Numbered from the stretch's first letter, positions 14,002 to 21,786 are shown. The stretch is DNA of 26,917 nt from Candidatus Hydrothermarchaeota archaeon (GCA_015521945.1 WANG01000146.1:1-26917); one strand, 5' to 3'. Numbers and translations: made by a program. Notes: generated by a model not told the origin, from the sequence alone.

Positions 14002-15837
14002 ATGAGGCTTCTGCTGCTTCACGTGGATTATATTGAGTACCGGGCAAAGAGGAAGACCAGGATAGCCGAGGATGTGGAGGAGCACAGGCTGCAGGGGAGA
14101 GCAGAGAACGCCCTGGTGGTGTTCACCGCCGTGGAGAGGGGAGATGGGGAGGAGACGGTGCACAGAGCCGCTGAGGAGGTGCTGGAAACCCTGAAGCAGG
14201 TGGGGGCGGAGAGGGTGGTGCTCTACCCCTACGCCCACCTGAGCTCGTCTCTGGCAGACGCCCCAACGGCGGTGGAGGTGCTGAGGAAGCTGGAGGCGGA
14301 GCTTGCGGAGCGGGTGCCGGTGATGCGTGCACCCTTCGGGTGGTACAAGAGCTTTGAGCTCAGGTGCAAGGGGCACCCACTGAGCGAGCTTTCCAAGGAG
14401 ATAGGAGGGGAGGAGGAGAGCCGTGCCCTGGTGGCGGAGAAGAAGCTGGAGAGCGAGTGGTACGTGCTCACCCCCGAGGGCGCCCTTGTGCCGGCGGAGG
14501 AGTTTGACTTCTCGGGGCACGAGAGGCTGAGGGAGGTGTACGAGTACGAGCTCAGGGGTACAAGAGCCGCCGAGGGTGAGCCTGCCCACCTGAGGCTGAT
14601 GAAGGAGCACCAGCTGGCTGACCACGAGCCCGGCTCCGACCCAGGGAACCTGAGGTGGTACCCGAAGGGGAGGATGATAAAGCGCCTCCTGGAGGAGCAG
14701 GTGGGCAGGGTGCTCGCGGAGTACGGCGCCATGGAGGTTGAGACACCCGTCATGTACGACTTAGAGCACCCCCAGCTCAGCAGCTACCTGCACCGCTTCC
14801 CTGCTCGCCAGTACATCGTGCTCAGCGACCGCAGGGAGTACTTCCTGCGCTTTGCCGCCTGCTTCGGGCAGTACCTGATGATGAGGAACATGACGATAAG
14901 CCACAGGCACCTGCCCCTGAGGCTCTACGAGCTCACAAGGTACTCCTTCAGGAGGGAGCAGAGCGGTGAGCTCGTCGGACTGAAGCGCCTGAGAGCCTTC
15001 ACCATGCCGGATATGCACACCCTGTGCGGGGACATGGAGCAGGCTAAGGAGGAGTTCCTGCGCCAGTTTGAGCTCAGCATGCGCTGGATGCGGGAGGTTG
15101 AGCTTGAGTACGAAGCTGTGGTTCGCTTCGTGCGCGGCTTCTACGAGGAGAACAGGGAGTTCGCCCACACCCTGGCGAAAGCCCTGGGCAGACCCGTGCT
15201 CGTTGAGATGTGGAGCGAGAGGTTCTTCTACTTCGTGATGAAGTTTGAGTTCTGCGTGGTGGACTCCCAGAGGAAGGCGGCAACCCTCTCCACGGTGCAG
15301 ATAGACGTGGAGAACGCCGAGCGCTTCGGGATAGGATATGTGGATGAGAGGGGGGAGAGGCGAACCCCCGTGCTGCTGCACGCCAGCATCAGCGGGGGTA
15401 TTGAGAGGAATGTCTATGCCATGCTTGAGCAGGCGTACCTGCGGGCTAAGAGGGGGGAGAAGCCCGTGCTCCCCCTCTGGCTTGCGCCCACGCAGGTGCG
15501 GGTCCTGCCGGTGTCGGAGAAGAGCATGGATTACGCCCTGGAGGTGCTGGAGAGGCTGCGCGGGATGAGGGTGAGGGCTGACATTGACGATACCACCGAG
15601 ACCCTGCAGAAGAAGGTGCGGAGGGCTGAGAAGGAGTGGATACCCTTCATCTGCGTGGTGGGGGAGAGGGAGGCTGAGGAGGGCGTGGTGAGCGTCAGGC
15701 TCAGAGCCACGGGGGAGAACAGGAAGATGGCGCCCGAAGAGCTGGGGCGCATGGTTGAGGCGGAGTGCAGGGGAAAGGTGTTCTGCCCCCTGCCCCTGCC
15801 GGAGAGGCTCTCTGAGAGGCCCGGGTTCAGAGGGTAG
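14002..15837 (+). CDS. thrS: Threonyl-tRNA synthetase, archaeal type
   Basis: 611 residues; charges tRNA-Thr. It begins MRLLLLHVDYIEY, the typical start of the archaeal N-terminal editing domain (about 1-140), which resembles D-aminoacyl-tRNA deacylase and removes mischarged Ser. The class II core shows motif 2 as FRREQSGELVGLKRLRAFTM then PDMHTL, zinc-site candidates in FAACFGQY and ISHRHLPLRLYE, and motif 3 as SISGGIERNVYAMLEQ. The anticodon-binding domain follows (PTQVRVLPVSEKSMDYALEV). An ATG at 13990 is also in frame; 14002 is chosen because it fits the family and has GGTG 5 nt upstream. Three bases separate it from dtdA. Confidence 0.97.
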   Translation: MRLLLLHVDYIEYRAKRKTRIAEDVEEHRLQGRAENALVVFTAVERGDGEETVHRAAEEVLETLKQVGAERVVLYPYAHLSSSLADAPTAVEVLRKLEAELAERVPVMRAPFGWYKSFELRCKGHPLSELSKEIGGEEESRALVAEKKLESEWYVLTPEGALVPAEEFDFSGHERLREVYEYELRGTRAAEGEPAHLRLMKEHQLADHEPGSDPGNLRWYPKGRMIKRLLEEQVGRVLAEYGAMEVETPVMYDLEHPQLSSYLHRFPARQYIVLSDRREYFLRFAACFGQYLMMRNMTISHRHLPLRLYELTRYSFRREQSGELVGLKRLRAFTMPDMHTLCGDMEQAKEEFLRQFELSMRWMREVELEYEAVVRFVRGFYEENREFAHTLAKALGRPVLVEMWSERFFYFVMKFEFCVVDSQRKAATLSTVQIDVENAERFGIGYVDERGERRTPVLLHASISGGIERNVYAMLEQAYLRAKRGEKPVLPLWLAPTQVRVLPVSEKSMDYALEVLERLRGMRVRADIDDTTETLQKKVRRAEKEWIPFICVVGEREAEEGVVSVRLRATGENRKMAPEELGRMVEAECRGKVFCPLPLPERLSERPGFRG

Positions 15838-15840
15838 AGG

Positions 15841-17085
15841 ATGAGGCTCATTGTGACCTCGCAGCGGGATGCTGCAGGCAGGCGGATGTTTGAGATGCTC
15901 CCGGAGTACGGCTTCTCCCCAGCCGGGGAGGAGTTTGAGGGCATGCCGGTGCTCAGGAGGGGTGAGCTCCTGGCGATTTCCACGGAGAGGGAGCTGGTAA
16001 GAGCGGAGCACCTTGACCGCCACTTTCCAGATGCCGAGCTGTATGTCTTCGCCTCGCGCCACAGGGCGAGGTCGGAGCTCAGGACCCTGAGCGTGCACGT
16101 GACCGGCAACCTGGGGAGGGAGGCGCTGGTGGGGGGTGAGCCGTGCTCGGTTGCCAGAGCTGCTCCCGGTGCCATGCGGGTTGCGCTTCTTGAGCTGGAG
16201 AGGCACAGGAGGGAGCACTCCTTGGATTACCAGGTGTGCTTGGAGGCGACCCACCACGGTCCCACGGAGCTTGAGAAGCCCCTGCTCTTCGTTGAGGTGG
16301 GTCCGGGGGAGGAGGAGTGGAGGGACAGGAGGGCTCTCAGGGCGGTGGTGGAGGCGGCGCTTAAGGCTGCCGCCTGCAGGGAGAGCTTCCCCTGCTGCCT
16401 GGGCGCCGGGGGGAGCCACTACGCGCCGAGGCACACGGAGCTGGTGCTGCAGAGCGAGGTTGCGGTGGGGCACATCATACCCAGCTACGCCATACCGGAG
16501 CTTGAGTTTGAGGTTTTCAGGCTGGCTGTGGAGCGGTGCGGTGCCGAGGCGGTGCACCTGGACTGGAAGGGGATGAAGGCGGAGGAGCGGAGGAAGGTGC
16601 TGGAGATGTGCGAGAGGCTGGGCATCCCCGCGGGCAGGAGGAGGCAGGTGCTGCAGAGGTTCTCCGGCAGGAGGGTGGAAGTGGATGTGGAGCTTCTCAG
16701 GGAGGCGGAGAGGGCTGATACACGGGGGTTCAAGGAGCTCCTCAGGAGGCTGGGGCTCACTGCCTGCCGCTCCGATGGCAGGGTGACGGGGCTCAGGGGC
16801 GATGCCACGCCCGAGGAGGTGGTGAAGGCATGCGTGGAGCTGCTCTCCAAGAGGGGAGGGCTCAGCCTGGAGGGAGATGAGCTGGTGCTGAGGAGCCGCA
16901 GGATGGACGCAGAGAGAGCCGCGAGCCTCGGGGTGAGGGGAAGCGGGTTTGCGGAGCTGGTGGAGAGGGGCAGGGTGGTGGTGCAGGGGAGAGAGGTGAG
17001 GCTTGATATGGTAACTAAGGAGGAGGTGCGCAGGGTTCGCATCTCCAGCAGGAGCACCCTTGAGGTGCTGAGGAGGGTGCTGTAA
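15841..17085 (+). CDS. dtdA: D-aminoacyl-tRNA deacylase, archaeal/plant type (DTD2), long form
   Basis: 414 residues. DtdA hydrolyses D-aminoacyl-tRNAs so that D-amino acids are not used in translation. Conserved segments are FASRHRARSELRTLSVHVTG, LEATHHGPTELEKPLLFVEV and the metal-binding-like GAGGSHYAPRHTELVL, followed by VGHIIPSYAIPE. The core ends near residue 270. Residues 280-414 form an extra, charged C-terminal region containing a helix-rich stretch and GVRGSGFAELVERGRVVVQG; its role is unknown to me, though longer archaeal forms exist. It directly follows thrS, whose editing domain has a related fold, so the pair forms a proofreading unit. It starts with ATG after a GAGGGTAGAGG ribosome binding region. 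Confidence 0.93.
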   Translation: MRLIVTSQRDAAGRRMFEMLPEYGFSPAGEEFEGMPVLRRGELLAISTERELVRAEHLDRHFPDAELYVFASRHRARSELRTLSVHVTGNLGREALVGGEPCSVARAAPGAMRVALLELERHRREHSLDYQVCLEATHHGPTELEKPLLFVEVGPGEEEWRDRRALRAVVEAALKAAACRESFPCCLGAGGSHYAPRHTELVLQSEVAVGHIIPSYAIPELEFEVFRLAVERCGAEAVHLDWKGMKAEERRKVLEMCERLGIPAGRRRQVLQRFSGRRVEVDVELLREAERADTRGFKELLRRLGLTACRSDGRVTGLRGDATPEEVVKACVELLSKRGGLSLEGDELVLRSRRMDAERAASLGVRGSGFAELVERGRVVVQGREVRLDMVTKEEVRRVRISSRSTLEVLRRVL

Positions 17086-17088
17086 AGG

Positions 17089-17126
17089 TTTATATTGGGG
17101 GATGAAAAGATACTGTAACGGGAGGT
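17089..17126 (+). promoter_or_regulatory. Candidate TATA box and ribosome binding site of the KaiC-like gene
   Basis: TTTATATT at 17089-17096 begins four bases after the dtdA stop, and GGGAGGT at 17120-17126 lies 8 nt before the ATG at 17135. The AT-rich leader suggests that this gene has its own promoter instead of depending on read-through from thrS-dtdA. Confidence 0.55.
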
Positions 17127-17134
17127 AACGGTGA

Positions 17135-17842
17135 ATGGAGGTTGTGAAGACAGGAATCCCTGGACTGGATAACCTGTTTGCCATAGGCGGATTCCCCAAA
17201 GGAAACACCATCCTCGTAATCGGCGGACCCGGCAGCGGAAAATCAATCTTTGGTATGCAGTACATCTACACGGGAGTTACCAGGTATGACGAGCCGGGCA
17301 TCTTCATAACCTTTGACGAGACCCCTGACAAAATCAGGAGGAACATGCGGAGCTTCGGGTGGGACATTGAGAAGTACGAGAAGGAGCAGAAGCTGATACT
17401 CATGGATGCGGTGACCTACAGGATATCCGATGACGTTGATGAGGAGATACTGCGAACGGGGCTGGACGTGGACAACCTGATAGCCAACCTTGACGATGCC
17501 ATAAACGCCATAGACGCCAAGAGGGTGGTGATTGACAGCCTGGCTGTAATGGGGCTCTACGCCCAGGATGAGTTTGAGAAGCGAACCAAAATCCTGAGGC
17601 TCTCAAAGCTGCTCAGCCTGCGGAACGTTACCTCCTTGGTGATAACCGAGGGGCAGAGCGCGGACATCGGCATCAAGGAGTTTCCAATGGAGACCTTCAT
17701 GTTTGATGGCGTGCTCATCCTGCGCCTTGACTCGGAGACCCAGAAGCGCAGGATTTCCATACGGAAGATGAGGGGAACCAAGCACGTTATAGGCTCCTTC
17801 AAGTTCACCATCGGCTCAAACGGTATTGAGCTGTCTCCGTAG
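17135..17842 (+). CDS. Single-domain KaiC-like RecA-superfamily ATPase
   Basis: 235 residues. The start MEVVKTGIPGLDNLFAIGGF is typical of KaiC/RadA-like proteins. Walker A is GGPGSGKS (residues 30-37), a catalytic acidic pair is likely in FITFDETPDKI, and Walker B is RVVIDSL. The C-terminal part has RKMRGTKHVIGSFKFTIGSN, like the RKMRGT-x-H segment of archaeal KaiC paralogues. Archaea carry many such single-domain KaiC-like proteins, often linked to signalling rather than to a clock; the exact role here is unknown. The ACT-domain gene follows after eight bases, so the two are probably one operon. A strong ribosome binding site and its own TATA box suggest good expression. Confidence 0.92.
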   Translation: MEVVKTGIPGLDNLFAIGGFPKGNTILVIGGPGSGKSIFGMQYIYTGVTRYDEPGIFITFDETPDKIRRNMRSFGWDIEKYEKEQKLILMDAVTYRISDDVDEEILRTGLDVDNLIANLDDAINAIDAKRVVIDSLAVMGLYAQDEFEKRTKILRLSKLLSLRNVTSLVITEGQSADIGIKEFPMETFMFDGVLILRLDSETQKRRISIRKMRGTKHVIGSFKFTIGSNGIELSP

Positions 17843-17850
17843 GTGTGCCC

Positions 17851-18501
17851 ATGGTTGTGGGGATAAGCGTCTTCGCAAGCGACCGCAAGGGGCTGCTCAG
17901 GGACCTGAGCACCGTCATAGCCAGGCATGACGTGAACATAACCTACGTGCAGCAGTTCATGCAGGATGAGCTGGTGCAGGTGTACTTTGAGCTTGATGGC
18001 GTGAGAGACCTGGAGGCGCTGAAGAGGGAGCTTCTCGGTGTGGAGAGCGTTGTGCAGGTGGAGTCCCACCGCCCCTTAGAGGACATCTACGGAAAGAGGG
18101 TCATAGTGATAGGTGCGGGCGCCCAGGTGGCGCAGGTGGTGCTGGGGGCGGTGAGCGAGGCTGACAGGCACAACCTGAGGGGGGAGAGGATAAGCGTGGA
18201 TACCATCCCGCTTGCCGGGGAGGAGAAGCTGGCTGAAGCTGTCAGGGCGGTGGGGAGGCTGCACAGGGCAGGGGTGCTGGTGCTGGCGGGTGCCCTCATG
18301 GGAGGGGAGGTTTCAAGGGCGGTGCAGGAGCTCAAAGCCGACTACGGCATTCCCGTGATATCCCTGAACATGGCTGGCTCGGTGCCGGAGGTGGCTGACT
18401 TGGTGGTCACCGACCCCGTGCAGGCGGGGGTGATGGCGGTCATGGCAATCGCAAGCACCGCCAGCTTTGACCTGAGCAGGCTGACAAAAAAGAGATTCTG
18501 A
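17851..18501 (+). CDS. ACT-domain regulatory protein with DUF5612-like C-terminal domain
   Basis: 216 residues. The N-terminal ACT domain (about 1-75) reads VVGISVFASDRKGLLRDLST and VIARHDVNITYVQQFMQDEL; ACT domains usually bind amino acids or other small ligands. The C-terminal domain has KRVIVIGAGAQVAQVVLGAV, LRGERISVDTIPLAGEEKL, GALMGGEVSRAVQELK and GSVPEVADLVVTDPVQAGVM. This arrangement matches a widespread archaeal family I recall as ACT plus DUF5612, with no proven function. ATG 17851 is preferred over GTG 17845 because AGGTG sits 5 nt upstream. Its last 189 bp lie opposite the end of the convergent transporter gene. Confidence 0.85.
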   Translation: MVVGISVFASDRKGLLRDLSTVIARHDVNITYVQQFMQDELVQVYFELDGVRDLEALKRELLGVESVVQVESHRPLEDIYGKRVIVIGAGAQVAQVVLGAVSEADRHNLRGERISVDTIPLAGEEKLAEAVRAVGRLHRAGVLVLAGALMGGEVSRAVQELKADYGIPVISLNMAGSVPEVADLVVTDPVQAGVMAVMAIASTASFDLSRLTKKRF

Positions 18502-20274
18502 GCTCCTGTGCACCACCAGCACGCTTACGGGGGCGTGCTTTACAATGTGCTCCGAGAGGGAGCCCACCAGCTCGCTCAGCCTGCCCCAGCCGGAGTCCCC
18601 GAGAACCAGCAGGTCCGCACCCCACTCCTCCGCCTCCCTGAGGATCTCCTCCTCGGGTATGCCCTGCCTGAAGCTCGCCGTGGCAGGCACGCCCTCACGT
18701 GCCGCCGCCTCAAGCACCTCCTGTATTGCCCCGCGCCTCCCGGGGTAGATGTGGAGCACATCCTCAAGGCTCAGGGGGAGGGTTTTAACCCTGTACAGCA
18801 CCGGCTGGGGGAGAACGCTGACGAACCTGAGCTCTGCCCCGAAGATGCGGGCGAGCTCAAGGGCGGAGCGCACCACGCCCCTGCGGTACTCCGGGAGCCT
18901 GAGGCACACCAGAACCCTGGAGATGCGCTCCCCTCTTACAACTAAGGTGGAGGTGCGCATCCTGCTGACCACCCTCTCCGCGTTGCCCCCCAGCAGGTGC
19001 TCGGCTATGCTCTTGGTGCCGTGGGAGCCTATAACCAGGAGCCCGTACCTGCGGCTCTCCCTGAGTATCTCGCCTGCGGGGGAGCCCTTTCTTACCTTAA
19101 CCTCTGCCGAGGCACCCTCCGCCAGGACCGCACGCAGGGAGCGCTCCGTCACCTGCTTCAGGGGCATGCCGGGCTCCTCCACCACCAGCAGGGTGAGCTT
19201 CTCACCCGAGCGCACCGCAATCCTGGCCGCAACCCGGAGGGCGCGCAGGGCGTGCACCGAGCCACCGCTTGCCGCCAGCACCCCGCGCCTCTCCGCTGGC
19301 GCAGCGCGCTCCTGCACGGCGCCCCGCAGGGTGCAGAGGAGGATGTTCGTAGCCATCAGCCCCGCGGAGCCGAAGAGCAGGAGCGCTGCCAGGGCTTCCG
19401 CTGGAGCATAGGAGTACATGCTCGCCGCCTGCTTGAGGGCAACGCTGAGGGCGGCGAAGAGCATGGTGAGGGCGAAGTACAGCCTTATCTTCAGCCCCCG
19501 CACGTACTTCGTGCCCAGGGCGCCCACGTGTGCCCCGAGGGCTGAGCCCGGGAGCATGAGCATGGCGGCGAGAAGCTCCACCCTGCCCTCCTTCGCGTAC
19601 ACCATCGCGCCTATGGCCGAGGAGAATATTATCTCAAAGAGGTCGGTGCCCACCGCCACCGTGGTGGGTACCCCCAGAGCGTATATCATCGCGGGCATGC
19701 GTATGAACCCGCCGCCAACGCCCAGAAGGCCGGCGAGAAACCCTGTGGCAAACCCCACACCCAGGACCAGCCACAGGGATACCTCGCGTATGCCCGAAGC
19801 AGGAAGGGAGAGCAGGGGAGGCAGGCGAAGCCTGCTGGAGAGCTCCCTGAGCCTCTCCCCGGGCTCCTCCCCATCCCTCAGGTAGTCCCTGAGCATGCAG
19901 GCGGAGGTGCCGCCCAGAAGCAGGATGTAGAGCACCCTGACCGCATCCCCGGCTATGCCCGCCTCCTCCAGGGTGAGAACCGTGAGCTTGCCCGCCTCAA
20001 CCCCCGCAGCGGTGCCTGCTATCATGAGCACACCAAGGCGAAGGTCCACGTTGCCCAGCTTCCTGTGCCTGAGGGTCGCCACCACTGAGTTGCCCATGAT
20101 GTGCGCCAGGTCTGTGCCTATGGCGTACGCAACCGGCATCCCCAGGATGTTCAGCGCTGGGGTCACCAAGAAGCCGCCGCCTATGCCGAAGAAGCCCGCA
20201 AGCACCCCGGCAAAGAACCCCAGCGCAGTAAGCACCCAGGCGCTCACCTCAACTCCTGCAGAGGGGAGGTACAC
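18313..20274 (-). CDS. TauE/SafE-family membrane transporter fused to two universal stress protein domains
   Basis: 653 residues. The membrane part (about 1-320) has the two TauE/SafE repeats: GFFAGVLAGFFGIGGGFLVT with AYAIGTDLAHIMGNSVVATL, and GFLAGLLGVGGGFIRMPAMI with TVAVGTDLFEIIFSSAIGAM. Family members are linked to export of sulfite or other anions. Two USP domains follow: the first has IGSHGTKSIAEHLLGGNAE, the second LGDSGWGRLSELVGSLSE, close to the G-2X-G-9X-G(S/T) nucleotide motif. GTG 20274 starts one base after the upstream small gene's stop and gives YLPSAGVEV, the usual N-terminus of this TauE subgroup. The natural USP end is near SVLVVHRSSESLF; about 55 further codons read through sequence antisense to the ACT gene. 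Confidence 0.85.
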   Translation of the reverse strand: MYLPSAGVEVSAWVLTALGFFAGVLAGFFGIGGGFLVTPALNILGMPVAYAIGTDLAHIMGNSVVATLRHRKLGNVDLRLGVLMIAGTAAGVEAGKLTVLTLEEAGIAGDAVRVLYILLLGGTSACMLRDYLRDGEEPGERLRELSSRLRLPPLLSLPASGIREVSLWLVLGVGFATGFLAGLLGVGGGFIRMPAMIYALGVPTTVAVGTDLFEIIFSSAIGAMVYAKEGRVELLAAMLMLPGSALGAHVGALGTKYVRGLKIRLYFALTMLFAALSVALKQAASMYSYAPAEALAALLLFGSAGLMATNILLCTLRGAVQERAAPAERRGVLAASGGSVHALRALRVAARIAVRSGEKLTLLVVEEPGMPLKQVTERSLRAVLAEGASAEVKVRKGSPAGEILRESRRYGLLVIGSHGTKSIAEHLLGGNAERVVSRMRTSTLVVRGERISRVLVCLRLPEYRRGVVRSALELARIFGAELRFVSVLPQPVLYRVKTLPLSLEDVLHIYPGRRGAIQEVLEAAAREGVPATASFRQGIPEEEILREAEEWGADLLVLGDSGWGRLSELVGSLSEHIVKHAPVSVLVVHRSSESLFCQPAQVKAGGACDCHDRHHPRLHGVGDHQVSHLRHRASHVQGYHGNAVVGFELLHRP

Positions 20275-20275
20275 C

Positions 20276-20401
20276 CTACTCCCCCCGCATCCCCGCCGCT
20301 CTCCCGGCAAGCTCCAGCAAGCCCGCGAGCACCAGCGCCTCCAGAGCTATGACCACAACCACAAATACACCGTATTCCCAGCCTCCTTCAGGAATGCTCA
20401 C
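20276..20401 (-). CDS. Small single-pass membrane protein (41 residues) upstream of the TauE-USP gene
   Basis: Read from GTG 20399-20401 to TAG 20276-20278. It starts MSIPEGGWEYG, then has one hydrophobic helix (VFVVVVIALEALVLAGLLEL) and a short positive tail AGRAAGMRGE. The tail charge suggests the C-terminus is cytoplasmic. The stop is one base before the transporter start (TAGGGTG), a spacing typical of coupled translation. It could be a transporter accessory subunit. I know no named family for it. Evidence is the membrane helix, the coupling and an AT-rich promoter-like stretch (AAAATTTTAAG on the minus strand at 20436-20446). The ribosome binding site is weak. Confidence 0.6.
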   Translation of the reverse strand: MSIPEGGWEYGVFVVVVIALEALVLAGLLELAGRAAGMRGE

Positions 20402-20476
20402 CTCACGTCCCCCAACTATTCTGGTGCCGGGCAGAACTTAAAATTTTCCATATTCTTCGGAGAGACTTACGGCATC

Positions 20477-20499
20477 CGAAACTAAAAGTATTTGGCATA
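20477..20499 (+). promoter_or_regulatory. Candidate BRE/TATA of the zinc-ribbon gene
   Basis: CGAAA at 20477-20481 followed by CTAAAAGTATT (20482-20492) resembles an archaeal BRE plus TATA box. It lies about 33 bp before the ATG at 20520, with no ribosome binding site in between, so the transcript is probably leaderless or has only a few leading bases. Confidence 0.45.
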
Positions 20500-20519
20500 T
20501 CGTGTTTAATCTGGATATC

Positions 20520-20663
20520 ATGTGGGTATGTCCAGTATGTGGGGCGACAAAGTTTGCTTTTGTACCAAACGGGGGTAAGAACCACAGAATAAGGTGTGCG
20601 CTGTGCGAGCATACCTTTGTGCTGGAAGAGCCGCTTATCAGTGGCTACAGCAAGAACTGGTAG
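20520..20663 (+). CDS. 47-residue zinc-ribbon protein
   Basis: Read from ATG 20520 to TAG 20663, below the usual ORF cut-off. It begins MWVCPVCGATKFAFVPNGGK and ends with SGYSKNW. Cys4/Cys7 and Cys26/Cys29 (CPVC and CALC) form a treble-clef or ribbon-type zinc site, with a conserved-looking aromatic after each pair. Similar tiny zinc ribbons are common in archaea and often serve as nucleic-acid or protein adaptors. No ribosome binding site is seen, fitting a leaderless transcript. The last 26 bp lie opposite the end of the histidine kinase gene. The regular CxxC spacing and an intact frame argue against chance, but no homology search was possible. Confidence 0.65.
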   Translation: MWVCPVCGATKFAFVPNGGKNHRIRCALCEHTFVLEEPLISGYSKNW

Positions 20664-21786
20664 GCTGCGGCAGGGTTATCCTGCACACCGCCCCCTCTCC
20701 ATTCTTCCTGCACTCCACAGCAACGCTGCCCCTGTGGAGCTCCAGTATTTTTCTTGCGAGGGTCAGACCCAGCCCCACCCCAGGGTACTTCCTGGTGGTT
20801 GACATGTCCCCCTGGTAGAAGGGCTCAAAAATCAGCTCCAGCTTATCTCTTGGTATCCCCTCCCCCGTGTCCTGCACCACCAGCTCAACGGAGCCGTTTC
20901 TCCTGCGCACCTCAAGCCTGACCTGCCCTCCCCTGCGGTTGAACTTTATGGAGTTGTCAAGCACCTCCTCTATGGCGTACTCCAGGTAGTCGGGGTCTGC
21001 CACCACCCTTGCCCTGCAGGAAAAGCTGAGCTCCACCCTGACCCCCTTCTCCACCGCCGACGGCAGCTTCCTGAGCATGGCGGTCTCAACTATCTCGGAG
21101 AGGTCGCACTCCCTCAGCCTGAGCCTGAGCACCCCGCACTGAAGCTTGTAAAGCTCTGACATCTTCTCTATTATGCGGTTCTGCCTTATCAGGCTCCTCT
21201 TTGCCATTTCAAGCAGCTCATCACGCCTCGCGTCGTTCCTCTCAGCCATTGCAAGGCTTATGCACCCGAGAGCTATGGTTAGAGGCGTCTTGAGCTCGTG
21301 GGAGACTATGCTCAGGGTGTCCTTCACAGCCCTCTCAAACCTGGCGAGCCTGCGGTTCCTGCACAGCAGGGTTCTGCACACCTCCTCCAGGGTCTCAGCG
21401 ACCCCGCTCTCCCTGCTCAGCAGCATCAGCATGCCGCCCTCTCTCACCCCACCGGAGAGGGGCAGAATGCTCACCTCGCCCCAGGGTGCGCAGGGCACCT
21501 CCCTGGCTCTTACCGCCCTGCCCTGTGTGCTTGCCCTCACCGCAGGGCAGTGAGCAGCCTCAACCGAGCACCCGAAGACCTCCCTGCAGCGCCTTCCCAG
21601 AGCCTGCACACCCGCAAGCTTTTTAAACTCGGAATTGCAGGAAGTTATTATTAGAGAGGAATCAATCTCGGCAACCGGTGGCTCGCTGCGCATGACAGAT
21701 GTCATGTGGTTGATGAGCCTTTCAATATCAGCGGAGCTGGTCGCCGCATTTCCAGTGTGTCCAGCAACCCCATCACCAACAGTCAT
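20638..21786 (-). CDS. PAS-domain sensor histidine kinase (soluble)
   Basis: 382 residues without membrane segments. Residues 35-125 look like a PAS sensor domain (PPVAEIDSSLIITSCNSEFK) rich in Cys: Cys50, Cys67, Cys73, Cys80 and Cys99. A coiled linker follows (about 128-155). The dimerisation and phospho-acceptor helix has His163 in SIVSHELKTPLT. The ATPase domain shows the N box (EYAIEEVLDNSIKFNRRGG, Asn278), G1 box DTGEGIP at 306-312, F box IFEPFYQ and G2 box GVGLGLTLARKIL. All catalytic boxes are intact. The gene is divergent from the CheY-like receiver at 21928, which is its most likely partner. A TATA-like TTTATC some 30 bp upstream suggests a near-leaderless mRNA. Confidence 0.95.
   Translation of the reverse strand: MTVGDGVAGHTGNAATSSADIERLINHMTSVMRSEPPVAEIDSSLIITSCNSEFKKLAGVQALGRRCREVFGCSVEAAHCPAVRASTQGRAVRAREVPCAPWGEVSILPLSGGVREGGMLMLLSRESGVAETLEEVCRTLLCRNRRLARFERAVKDTLSIVSHELKTPLTIALGCISLAMAERNDARRDELLEMAKRSLIRQNRIIEKMSELYKLQCGVLRLRLRECDLSEIVETAMLRKLPSAVEKGVRVELSFSCRARVVADPDYLEYAIEEVLDNSIKFNRRGGQVRLEVRRRNGSVELVVQDTGEGIPRDKLELIFEPFYQGDMSTTRKYPGVGLGLTLARKILELHRGSVAVECRKNGEGAVCRITLPQPTSSCCSH

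Noticed and set aside
14761..17265. 834-residue minus-strand frame opposite thrS, dtdA and the KaiC-like gene
   Set aside because: It is a shadow of three well-recognised genes; the translation is Pro/His/Leu-rich with no domain.
20403..20612. 69-residue minus-strand frame
   Set aside because: It is opposite the 47-residue zinc-ribbon gene, whose CxxC pairs make the plus strand the more convincing reading.
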